Below are positions 53,298 to 60,919 of a stretch of 64,000 bases of DNA, one piece after another. The notes beneath the pieces are model-generated. The model saw only the letters and a list, made by a program, of their open reading frames with translations, did not search any database and was not told the origin of the DNA. Origin of the DNA: Planctomycetaceae bacterium (GTDB taxonomy: Bacteria; Planctomycetota; UBA1135; GCA-002686595); contig WGMC01000018.1 of NCBI GenBank assembly GCA_016125265.1, positions 1-64,000 of the forward strand, read 5' to 3'. The translations under genes were made by a program, and so were the position numbers. Every line of letters begins with the position of its first letter. The first letter of the stretch is position 1.

Positions 53298-54185
53298 TCA
53301 AGGCGAGGCGCGCCGGAGTGCGACGTCGAGCGCGAGCGGCGCCCGTGCGAGCAGCGCAGCGGCGCGGCTTGAAGCGAGGCACGTGTCCCGGGGCCGCGAC
53401 TGGGCGCCACGGGCCGCCCGCGGGCCCCGGTCGAACGGCCACGGAGGGCGCTGGAACAGGCGTTCCGCGAACTCGGCCCGGGTGAGGCGCTCGGGGCCGG
53501 GGAGGTGCACAACGCCGCGCGCGCCCGTCTCCAGCAGGTCCACGAGCAACTCGGCCCCGTCGCGCGCGTCGAGGGGCGTGCGCCACTCGTCTTCGAACAG
53601 GAACGGGCGCTCCCCCCGCGCGACCGCGGCCAGAAGCGCGTCGCTCGCGCCCAGCCCCCTCCCGCGCGAATCCCCGAACAGCAACGGGAGGCGCACGACG
53701 AGGCCCGACGGATAGGCGTCCAGGAACGCGGCCTCCCCCTCCGCTTTCGTGTGGCCGTAGACGGAGAGCGGCGCCACCGGAGTGTCCTCGAGGAAACCGC
53801 CGGGCGGCGGCGGCTCGGCCCCAAACACCTGATCGGTCGAGACGAGCAGCGCGCGCGCGGCGCGCCCCGCCGCCCAATGGCCGAGGTCCGCCGGCACGTC
53901 GACGTTCAGCCGGCGGGCCGCGTCCGGGTCCCGCTCCGCCACGTCCACGCGGGACACCGCCGCCGCCAGGACCACGGCGTCCGGCCGCAGCCGATCCAGC
54001 AGCGCCACGAGCACACCCGGCGCGGCCAGGTCCGCCGGGTGCCAGAGGGCCGCCGTGCCGCCCGCGCCCCCCCGCCGCGCGACCGCGTGCACCCGTTGCC
54101 CCCGCTCCAAGGCCACGTCCACGAGGTGCACCCCCAGGAAGCCGCTCGCCCCCAGCACCACGAACCCACCGCGCTTCTCCCCCAC
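53298..54185 (-). CDS. dTDP-4-dehydrorhamnose reductase-like NAD(P)-dependent sugar epimerase/reductase
   Basis: 295 residues. Extended SDR fold: nucleotide loop GASGFLGVHL, AAAVSRVDVAERDPDAARRLNVD (VDxAE typical of RmlD), Ser in LLVSTDQVFG, and active-site YGHTKAEGE. The last 40 residues are Arg/Ala-rich and less certain. It likely acts on a nucleotide sugar for the cell envelope. It follows the divergent lipid-kinase gene's start and precedes valS on the same strand, 53 bp apart. Confidence 0.85.
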   Translation of the reverse strand: MGEKRGGFVVLGASGFLGVHLVDVALERGQRVHAVARRGGAGGTAALWHPADLAAPGVLVALLDRLRPDAVVLAAAVSRVDVAERDPDAARRLNVDVPADLGHWAAGRAARALLVSTDQVFGAEPPPPGGFLEDTPVAPLSVYGHTKAEGEAAFLDAYPSGLVVRLPLLFGDSRGRGLGASDALLAAVARGERPFLFEDEWRTPLDARDGAELLVDLLETGARGVVHLPGPERLTRAEFAERLFQRPPWPFDRGPRAARGAQSRPRDTCLASSRAAALLARAPLALDVALRRASP

Positions 54186-54249
54186 AGCACGCGGGATCGT
54201 GCGGCCTGGCGCCCCCGCCGTGCAAGGATGGAGCCGCGCCCTTGGCCGC

Positions 54250-54255
54250 TACCAT
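54250..54255 (+). promoter_or_regulatory. possible -10 box of the lipid-kinase gene
   Basis: TACCAT ends 9 nt before the ATG at 54265. No -35 element was identified. Confidence 0.25.
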
Positions 54256-54264
54256 GGCACACCC

Positions 54265-55197
54265 ATGCAGCCCGCCCTAGCCACCGCGCCCCGCCCCGGC
54301 GACCAGCGCCTGGCCGCGGACGCACCGTTCCGGCGCGCCCTGGTCGTCGCGAACCCGATCGCCGGCCGGGGCCGCGGCGAGGCGGCCGCGCGCGAACTCG
54401 CGGAGGCCCTCGCCAGCCTGGGCATCGCCGCGGACCTGCATCTGACGCGCGGACGCGGCGATGGTGCCGAGCGGGTGCGCGCCGCGGACAACGAGACGGA
54501 CCTCTGTTTCGCCGTCGGCGGCGACGGCACGCTGAGCGAAGTGCTCGAGGGTGTGGGCCAGCGCAACACCGCGGTCGGACTCCTGCCGCTCGGCACCGCG
54601 AATCTGCTCGCCGTGCAGTTCCGCCTGCCGCGCGCCATTCCCAAGGTGCTCGAGATGGTGGCCGGCGCGCGCACGACGCTCGTCGACACGGCTCGTGTCA
54701 ATGGCTCGCTCTGTTTCCTGTGCGCGGGCATCGGCATCGACGGCTGGGTCGTCAAGGAGTTGGAGCACCGCCGCCGCGGTGCCATCACCAAGTGGGCCTA
54801 CGTGCGCGCTTTGGCGCAGGTGCTGCCGCGCTACCGAGCACCCGAGTTGGAGCTCGTCATCGACGGCAAACCCGTCGACGGGCGCTTCGGCTTCGTGCTC
54901 GTCTCGAACCTCGCGCTCTACGGCGCCTTCTTCCGCCTGGCGCAAGCCTCCCGCGCGGACGACGGACTGTTCGAGGTCTACGCGATTCCTCGGGCGGATG
55001 TCGCGGGCTTGCTGGCCCTCGGCGCCCGCGGGTTCTTCTCGCGGTTGCCGGGCGGGCGTGGCAAGCTCTGGCAGGCGCGCCAGGTCACCGTGAAGAGCCC
55101 CACACCCGTGTCGTTCCAAGTGGACGGGGACTACCGCGGCGAGACGCCCCTCGAGCTCTCCCTGGCGCCGGAACGGCACCGCATCCTCATTCCTTGA
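54265..55197 (+). CDS. diacylglycerol kinase family lipid kinase
   Basis: 310 residues. VVANPIAGRGRGEAAARELAE and the catalytic loop FAVGGDGTLSEVLEGV, GLLPLGTANLLAVQF are the DagK/YegS signatures; the C-terminal beta domain ends in FQVDGDYRGETPLELSLAPERHRILIP. It phosphorylates a lipid such as diacylglycerol or a sphingoid base. It is 8 bp upstream of kdsA, which suggests a shared envelope-lipid operon. Confidence 0.9.
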   Translation: MQPALATAPRPGDQRLAADAPFRRALVVANPIAGRGRGEAAARELAEALASLGIAADLHLTRGRGDGAERVRAADNETDLCFAVGGDGTLSEVLEGVGQRNTAVGLLPLGTANLLAVQFRLPRAIPKVLEMVAGARTTLVDTARVNGSLCFLCAGIGIDGWVVKELEHRRRGAITKWAYVRALAQVLPRYRAPELELVIDGKPVDGRFGFVLVSNLALYGAFFRLAQASRADDGLFEVYAIPRADVAGLLALGARGFFSRLPGGRGKLWQARQVTVKSPTPVSFQVDGDYRGETPLELSLAPERHRILIP

Positions 55198-55205
55198 ACC
55201 CCGCG

Positions 55206-56081
55206 ATGTCGAGCCACCCTGAGAAGTCCGCGCCGCGAAGCACGGCGCCCGTCGAGTTGGCGAACGGGGTCCGCCTGGGCGGTGGCGGCCCGCTCTTCCT
55301 GATCGCGGGCCCGTGCGTCGTCGAGAGCCGCGCGCTGACCCTGGAGATCGCCGGCGCCTTGGCGGAAATCGCCCGCGCGCGCGGTTTGCCGCTCGTCTTC
55401 AAGGCCAGCTTCGACAAGGCCAACCGCACGTCCATCGGCTCGGGCCGCGGTGTCGGCATGGAGGCGGGGCTCGCGGCGCTCGCCGAAGTGAAGGCGCAGC
55501 TCGGGTTGCCCGTGCTCACGGACGTGCACTTGCCGGAGCAGTGCGCTCCCGCTGCCGAGGTCTGCGACATCTTGCAGATCCCCGCGTTCCTCTGCCGGCA
55601 GACGGACTTGCTGCTCGCCGCCGCCGCGACACCCGCCGCCGTGAACGTCAAGAAGGGCCAGTTCCTCGCGCCCTGGGACATGCAACACGTCGTCGCGAAA
55701 CTGAAGGGCGGCGGCAACGGCCGCGCGATCGTCACCGAGCGCGGCAGCAGTTTCGGCTACGGTCGGCTCGTCGTGGACATGACCGGCTTCGACGAACTGG
55801 CGCGCATCGGCTGCCCGGTTGTGTTCGACGCGACCCACGCGGTGCAGCGCCCCGGCGGCGCGGACGGCACGAGCGGCGGCGACCGCGAACTGGTGCCGGC
55901 GCTGGCGCGTGCCGCGGTGGCGACCGGCCACGTGGACGGGCTGTTCTGCGAGGTGCATCCGAATCCCGACAGCTCGCCGTCGGACGGGCCGAACATGCTG
56001 CGGCTCAGTCAGTTCGCGGCGATCCTGGATGGTGTGCTGGCGGTGCACGCCGCCGCCCGCAGCACGTTGGGCCGGGGTTAG
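55206..56081 (+). CDS. kdsA: 3-deoxy-8-phosphooctulonate synthase
   Basis: 291 residues. FLIAGPCVVESRALTLEIA at the N-terminus, FKASFDKANRTS, LTDVHLPEQCAPAAEVCDILQIPAFLCRQTDLL, VNVKKGQFLAPWDM, FDATHAVQRPGG and EVHPNPDSSPSDGPNML are all KdsA motifs. It condenses PEP with arabinose-5-phosphate for Kdo synthesis, so the cell has LPS-type lipid. Its 3' end overlaps that of the convergent IscU-like gene by 4 bp. Confidence 0.95.
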   Translation: MSSHPEKSAPRSTAPVELANGVRLGGGGPLFLIAGPCVVESRALTLEIAGALAEIARARGLPLVFKASFDKANRTSIGSGRGVGMEAGLAALAEVKAQLGLPVLTDVHLPEQCAPAAEVCDILQIPAFLCRQTDLLLAAAATPAAVNVKKGQFLAPWDMQHVVAKLKGGGNGRAIVTERGSSFGYGRLVVDMTGFDELARIGCPVVFDATHAVQRPGGADGTSGGDRELVPALARAAVATGHVDGLFCEVHPNPDSSPSDGPNMLRLSQFAAILDGVLAVHAAARSTLGRG

Positions 56082-56515
56082 AGCTGGGCGAGCGCCCGTT
56101 CCAGGGCCCGGGTCACGACGCCCAACGCGTGTTGGCGCGTGGGCGGCAGCCCCCCGGCGTCGGCCACGAGTCGCGCGAGGTCGAGGGCGCCGGCCTCCGC
56201 TTGGCTCCGCCCCGCAAGTGCCCCGCACACAAGCGACGCCACGGCCAGCACCCCGCTGCAGGCCTTTGCCTGGAAACGGGCCTCCAGCAGGCCGTCGGGC
56301 CGAAGGCGCAGGTGCAGCAGCAGCTCGTCCCCGCAGGGAGGGTTTTCCGCTCTTCCCGTCGCGACGGCGCCCGGCTCGCTCGCCACGAACGCGCCCGCGC
56401 CCCTCGGCTCGAGGAGATGGCCGCGCAGGATCTCGGAAAGTCCTTCCACTCGCGCCCAGGGTGGCAGAGTGCGATCCGCGCGCGCAAGTGGGCCCCAGTT
56501 CGGCACTTGCGACAT
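56078..56515 (-). CDS. IscU/SufU-like protein with altered ligand set
   Basis: 145 residues. ENPPCGDELLLHLRLRPDGLLEARFQAKACSG resembles the NPxCGD and second-Cys regions of Fe-S scaffold proteins (Cys61, Asp63, Cys86). The third scaffold Cys is replaced by His129 (PPTRQHALGVV against the usual PVKLHC). A further Cys97 is close by. It is either a diverged scaffold or a non-scaffold relative. There is no cysteine desulfurase nearby. Confidence 0.7.
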   Translation of the reverse strand: MSQVPNWGPLARADRTLPPWARVEGLSEILRGHLLEPRGAGAFVASEPGAVATGRAENPPCGDELLLHLRLRPDGLLEARFQAKACSGVLAVASLVCGALAGRSQAEAGALDLARLVADAGGLPPTRQHALGVVTRALERALAQL

Positions 56516-56531
56516 CCTAGCCACGGCCGAT

Positions 56532-56559
56532 TTGCCCCGCCCCGGGGCGCCAGTATGGT
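56532..56559 (+). promoter_or_regulatory. promoter of the riboswitch unit
   Basis: TTGCCC and TATGGT with a 16-bp spacer; transcription would start near 56566, just ahead of the riboswitch. It is divergent from the IscU-like gene. Confidence 0.45.
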
Positions 56560-56576
56560 TCCTCGCCTCGAAGATG

Positions 56577-56656
56577 GACCGAGAAGGGCAAACCGACCGC
56601 GAGGTCGGGGCGCAAAGCCACGGGCCCCTAGCGGGTAGCCGGGTTACCGAAGACCT
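56577..56656 (+). promoter_or_regulatory. GEMM-I cyclic-di-GMP riboswitch
   Basis: The conserved GEMM core is clear: AAGGGCAAACCGACC, the tetraloop-type hairpin CGACCGCGAGGTCG, GGGGCGCAAAGCCACGGGC, then GGGTAGCC and GGGTTACCGA at 56641-56650. The base equivalent to G20 of the V. cholerae Vc2 RNA (middle G of AGGGCAAACC) is G, which favours cyclic-di-GMP over cGAMP. These RNAs switch gene expression when the second messenger binds. The only sequence under its control before a strong terminator is the 600-nt segment described next. Confidence 0.9.
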
Positions 56657-57262
56657 TCTTTGCCTTCTACACACGTCAATCCGAGGGGCGAGGGAACCTG
56701 ATCCCTCTTCGGTTTCGAGACGCCTCCTGCGAACGGACGTCGTGCGCGCCCCGCTCCGGCCCTGTGCCGGGGCGGGGGGCCACTTGCCGCGCGGGTGGGG
56801 TCCTCGGGGACGAAGGGGCGCGCCAGAAGTGCGCACACACGCCGCCATGAAGCTCGAACGACGTCACCCAGGAAAGCTCCGAACAGAGCTCGCACATGGG
56901 AGTTCGGCTTCGACTTCGCTTTCGACGGCGGCGCGATCGATGAACGAACACCCGAGGCGGACGAAACGATCGCCTGCGGGGACGGGGGATGGGTCGGGGA
57001 ACGCAGCCCGATCTCCAATGGACGCCGCACGCACCACGCGCGGCGCCCGGCGGAGCGGACTGCACCCGGAACGGGCGGAACGGAAGTTCCGTCCGGCCCG
57101 AAGCCGAAGTTGGAGGAGCAGCACTGGCGGACGGGGACCCGCCGGTGCCCGTGGATCCCACCCGAACTCCACACGGGGACGGAGCGGCTAGCGCTGGGGA
57201 CCGCATCCGATTCGTCGGATGCGTTGCGCGCCGACCTGCAAAGGCAGGCGGGAGGGATCCCA
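56657..57262 (+). other. transcribed segment of the riboswitch unit, no recognisable product
   Basis: Frames here have weak coding character. The best candidate, 114 codons from the ATG at 56847 (MKLERRHPGKLRTELAHG..), is Arg/Ser-rich with mixed third-position GC. Another frame (around 56900-57262, WEFGFDFAFDGGAIDER..) has better codon GC but no good start and reads through the terminator. A hairpin near 56690 (CCGA..GAGGG/CCCTC..TCGG) is possible. It may be a non-coding RNA or a small unknown protein. Confidence 0.4.
56749..56777 (+). other. strong hairpin downstream of the riboswitch
   Basis: CCCCGCTCCGGC pairs with GCCGGGGCGGGG (one G-U) around CCTGT. It could be part of the expression platform. 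No T-run follows. Confidence 0.45.
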
Positions 57263-57300
57263 GAGGGCACGGGGCCGCACCCCGTGCCCTCACTTTTTTT
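57263..57300 (+). terminator. intrinsic terminator of the riboswitch unit
   Basis: GAGGGCACGGGG (57263-57274), loop CCGCA, perfect complement CCCCGTGCCCTC (57280-57291), then ACTTTTTTT. The T-run is on the plus strand only, so it ends the riboswitch transcript before it would run into the opposite-strand ATPase gene. Confidence 0.9.
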
Positions 57301-57364
57301 CGCGGCGCCCCAATTGGGCGGCGCCCGGAAGCAGATGGGTTCGCTGGCGCGCACCGCGATGAGT

Positions 57365-60300
57365 TCAAGAGTCCGGCGGCGGCGGGAGGAGTGCGGCGAC
57401 TTCCGCGTGCAGCTCGGCATCCGGCTCGATGCCCGCTTCCTGGCACGCGTCCATCGAGTGGCGCCCAAGGGACGTCGCCAGGCCAGCGAACGCGAGCGGG
57501 GTGCGGCGAAGATGGGGTAGCAGAACGCGCAGACCTTCCTGGAAACTCGCAGCCGCCGCGCCAGGATCGAGTCCCCGCCATATGCTGCCCATGGCACCCA
57601 AACTTTCAGCCAAAAGGGGCTCGTACCTTTCGGGACGCGAGACGGCCAGCCGCCGCCTGAGGCGTACCGCATCCTGCACCGCTTTCAGCGCTTCGTTCCT
57701 AAGATCCAAGCTCAAGTAGACCAGCGCCAAGTTGTTGAGCGCAAGACTGAGGTCTGGCTCGAAGACATCCGGTCGAGCCTTCGCCAACTGACGATACAGC
57801 GCCACAGCCTGCCGTGTCGGCTCGAAGGCTTCATCTGCAGCACCTAGAATCGCAAGTCGGTTACCGAGATTGCTGAGTGCCGAAGCTAGGTCGGACTCAA
57901 ACTCACCTGGACGCGCCTGTACCAATCGGATCCTAATGCCCAGGGACTCTTGCACCGCCTGCAGCGCTTCCGGCTCTTGGCCCAGCTCCGATAGCACGGT
58001 GCCCAAGTTGTTAAGTGCGGTCGCCAGGTCAGGCTCGAATGCCTCCGGATGCACCTGCGCTAGTCGACGCCTAATTTCCACGCTCTCTTCCGTCGCCCGA
58101 AGCGCGGCCCGACGATGACCCTGATCCAGCAGCGCCAAGCCAAGATTGTTGAGCGCGGAGGCCAGATGGGGCTCGAACGCCTCCGGGCGCGTCTTCGCCA
58201 GATCGCGAAACAGCGACTCAGCTTCCCGTAACGCCTGCAGCGCCTCTTCTCGAAGCCCTAGAGAGGAGAAGCGAAGGGCTAGATTGTTGAGGATGCCGGC
58301 GCGCTGAGCCTGGTCGGACTCGCCCCCGGCCTGCAGGCAGGCCCGTGTTACGAAGAGGGCCAAGTCGCTAAGAGCCGTCGACTGTTTAGGCAATGACACT
58401 ACAGCTGTATCACGGGCCACCGAGCTGACGCTTACCCACCAGTCCTCATCTTCGAGGATCCTCCACGCTTGGCTGTCGAAGAGGTCCTCGCACATCCGGA
58501 TGAGGAAAGCGCCAACTTGTACTGCCCGTTCTGTGGCGTGGGCGGCGAGTTGCACGAGGAGGCGTTTGCGTTTGGCCGAAGGTGTCCCGTGTTCGCGTAG
58601 CCACTCCAGCACGGCGTACTCGGCCATCAGATCGGGCTCGAGGGGTGCGATGTGGGGTTCCGCTTCTGCGGGAGATCGGCCGAGGTAGGTTGCTAGGAAT
58701 GACGAGAGGGCGGCGCCGGAGGGAGCGTCTCCGAGGGCCCAGCGCTCGCATTCGAGCCGAGCCAGGCGTTGGAGTTCGACCTCGTCGTCGGGTAGGCCCG
58801 CGCGCAGGCAGGCGAGTACGAGGAGGGCTCGCAAGGGAGCCAGAGGCAAGCCATGGGCGACGGCGAGCCGCTCTAGGATCACGAGCTCTTCTTGCCACCA
58901 CCGACCCAGGAGATCGAGCAGCGATTGGATCTCGCCATCCACGATCCCGGTCCGGAAATGCACGGCGAGCTGGAGCAAGAGAGGGGTCGAAGCTTCCAGG
59001 CGCAGTTCGGGCAGGATCGCGGCGAGGCGAGCGGGGTCGGCTGCCTCGCCATCCGCGACCACGAAAGAGGCCGCCAGAGTCTCCAGCAGGAACTCGGGGC
59101 GGTGTTCAAATCCGGCGAGCTCAAGATCCTCGCCGGGACGGTACCAATCGTTGCGCGCCTGATGGCCGCTCCCTCCCAGATGCGTGAGGAACATCGCGAG
59201 GGTGCCGGACTCCAGTCCGCGGTGCCTCTCGAGGAGTAGGACCCGGAGGCTAGGCAACTTCGAATCGAAGCGCAGTTGCCGCTCGATGAGCGCGAGCAGC
59301 TTCTCCAGTTGCTCGACGCGAGCGGCGGCGTAGTCGATGACGACGAGGGTTGGGGAGCGCCAAGCCCAGTTCCGCGTCAGATCGCCGAGAAAGGCGTCGA
59401 GATCGGAGCGGCCCAGGAAGCCGGCGTGCCAGCCCTCGACGCGGGCCATGTCGCACAGCTCCTGGGCGAGGCGCGTCTTGCCGGTGCCGGCGAGCCCGGT
59501 CACGAGTCGCAATGCCATCGGGCGCGGGTCGCCGAGCCAGGCGAGGAGCTGCTCGATCTCGGCATCCCGCCCGAGCAAGGGGATTGCCCGCTGTTGGGCG
59601 CGCAGGGCAAGCGTGAGGCTCTGGGTTCCGGCTTCGAGCGGCTCGCGCTCGTCGAGCGGGAGTTCGGGTGTCAGCTTCGCGTCGATGGTCGCAAGCTGTG
59701 CACTCAAGTCGGTGTCGAGTTTGCGCAGCCGCCGGATCACGGCCCGGTGGCGCCAGGCCGCGTCGCCGCGGGGATCCTCCAACTCCGCCACCACGGCCGA
59801 AGCAACGGCCATCGGTAGCTCGCGCCGCATCTCACCCAGCGAGGCGAACAGCGCGGCGGCGAACTGCCGACCATCGGTGGCGGCGTCTTGTTTGAGGAGT
59901 TCGAAGAAGAAGAAGCCCGTGCGCGCCGCGAGACGCTCGGTGGCTTTGGTGAAGGCGGGATCGGAGAGCTCAATACCGTCCGAGTTGCGGAGCATGCGGT
60001 CGAGCACCGGCGCCCACGATTCGGCGTCGAGCAGAGCAGCAGTCGCGCCTCTTGCGCCAGCATCACGCGCCGCCGCGAGGTGGCCGTCGATCGCTTCCCG
60101 GAGTTCGGCTTCAGTCCACTTCGCGGTGCCCGGATAGGTGGCAATCCGCGCCCAGAGCCGCGGGGCGCGTTCGGCGAGTTGCGACAGTGCGCTCCGATCG
60201 GCTTCCACGCGGATCGTGTCCTCGTCGCGGGCGAGTTCCTGCAGGCACGCCTGAATCGCACCCCCCAGGCAGTTGGCCAGGTCGTGGTTGACCAGACTTG

Positions 60301-60574
60301 CGTCGCTCGAGGCCCAACGCCGGGCGAGCATGCCCGAAAGCGATTTGGACACCCCGTCGGCACTCAGGGATGCGAAGACTCCAGGGCCCAGTTCGACGAG
60401 CTTCGCCCCCACCGCGGCGATGGAGAACGTGGCCGCGGGGGCCCCGACCGCCAATGCGGCGGCGAGCAAGCCGCCGGTCCCTGCGGCCACGGTCAGAAGC
60501 CCCAAGTGCACCACGGCTCGACCGAGCGCGCGGAAGTGCTGGGGATCCTGCGGGTTGCGGGCGGACTCGTTCAT
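57365..60574 (-). CDS. large STAND-type ATPase with C-terminal TPR repeats
   Basis: 1,069 residues. A hydrophobic N-terminal segment (about 22-48, LGLLTVAAGTGGLLAAALAV) may be a membrane helix. A P-loop (GLAGTGKTR, 360-368) and Walker B (TLVVIDYAA, 409-417) mark a STAND/NB-ARC-like NTPase. Residues about 760-1000 are TPRs with an approximately 45-residue period (EAFEPDLATALNNLGTVLSE and similar), of the kinesin-light-chain type. STAND proteins with TPR sensors include several phage-defence and cell-death systems; that role here is a guess. No partner gene is near. Codon use is less GC-biased than in neighbouring genes in the TPR part. Confidence 0.88.
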   Translation of the reverse strand: MNESARNPQDPQHFRALGRAVVHLGLLTVAAGTGGLLAAALAVGAPAATFSIAAVGAKLVELGPGVFASLSADGVSKSLSGMLARRWASSDASLVNHDLANCLGGAIQACLQELARDEDTIRVEADRSALSQLAERAPRLWARIATYPGTAKWTEAELREAIDGHLAAARDAGARGATAALLDAESWAPVLDRMLRNSDGIELSDPAFTKATERLAARTGFFFFELLKQDAATDGRQFAAALFASLGEMRRELPMAVASAVVAELEDPRGDAAWRHRAVIRRLRKLDTDLSAQLATIDAKLTPELPLDEREPLEAGTQSLTLALRAQQRAIPLLGRDAEIEQLLAWLGDPRPMALRLVTGLAGTGKTRLAQELCDMARVEGWHAGFLGRSDLDAFLGDLTRNWAWRSPTLVVIDYAAARVEQLEKLLALIERQLRFDSKLPSLRVLLLERHRGLESGTLAMFLTHLGGSGHQARNDWYRPGEDLELAGFEHRPEFLLETLAASFVVADGEAADPARLAAILPELRLEASTPLLLQLAVHFRTGIVDGEIQSLLDLLGRWWQEELVILERLAVAHGLPLAPLRALLVLACLRAGLPDDEVELQRLARLECERWALGDAPSGAALSSFLATYLGRSPAEAEPHIAPLEPDLMAEYAVLEWLREHGTPSAKRKRLLVQLAAHATERAVQVGAFLIRMCEDLFDSQAWRILEDEDWWVSVSSVARDTAVVSLPKQSTALSDLALFVTRACLQAGGESDQAQRAGILNNLALRFSSLGLREEALQALREAESLFRDLAKTRPEAFEPHLASALNNLGLALLDQGHRRAALRATEESVEIRRRLAQVHPEAFEPDLATALNNLGTVLSELGQEPEALQAVQESLGIRIRLVQARPGEFESDLASALSNLGNRLAILGAADEAFEPTRQAVALYRQLAKARPDVFEPDLSLALNNLALVYLSLDLRNEALKAVQDAVRLRRRLAVSRPERYEPLLAESLGAMGSIWRGLDPGAAAASFQEGLRVLLPHLRRTPLAFAGLATSLGRHSMDACQEAGIEPDAELHAEVAALLPPPPDS

Positions 60575-60643
60575 CTCCAGGGTGTGGACTGCGAGTGGAG
60601 TCGCTGCATCCGGTGGGATCGCTTCGGGAGCACCAGCGAAGTG

Positions 60644-60658
60644 TTAGCGAGACGCTAA
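60644..60658. promoter_or_regulatory. inverted repeat upstream of the STAND ATPase gene
   Basis: TTAGCG-AGA-CGCTAA, a perfect 6-3-6 inverted repeat about 70-85 nt before the ATG at 60574. It could be an operator. Nothing ties it to a regulator. Confidence 0.35.
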
Positions 60659-60763
60659 GTCCGGCCCTTCGTGTCGTCAACGGGGCCGGCGTCTCCCGCG
60701 AGATGGCTGAACGCAGTCTTCGAGCGAAAGTGGTTATCCCACAACAGGTTGGGCCGGTCGCCC

Positions 60764-60919
60764 CACTTCCCAAGGCGGGCCAGGAGGCCCGCGCACCCAG
60801 CCGCGCATCGCTGCGGCGGAGAGACGTCGTTGCGTAGGTGAAGCCCTCGCGACACGACCCCGGACCCCTTCCGTGGGGCGCGGCCCTGTGCGCGCACCGG
60901 GTCCGCGCACCCGGCGCCC
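60764..60919. repeat. composite dispersed hairpin repeat, copy D
   Basis: Inverted GCGGGCCAGGAGGCCCGC module, then the third module (GCGCATCGCTGCGGCGGAGA, TTGCGTAG, CTCGCGACACGACCC), then GGGGCGCGGCCCTGTGCGCG and a GCGCCCC end that runs into the stop codon of the sigma factor gene. This is the one copy not between convergent genes. Confidence 0.82.

Noticed and set aside
50548..54255. A valS gene extended by 337 codons at the N-terminus
   Set aside because: The extension is the shadow of the reductase-like gene at 53298-54185. The standard ValS start lies at 53244.
56847..57191. A 114-residue protein controlled by the riboswitch
   Set aside because: Low coding quality (Arg/Ser-rich, mixed third-position GC) and no resemblance to known families. 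It was kept only as a possibility in the description of the segment.
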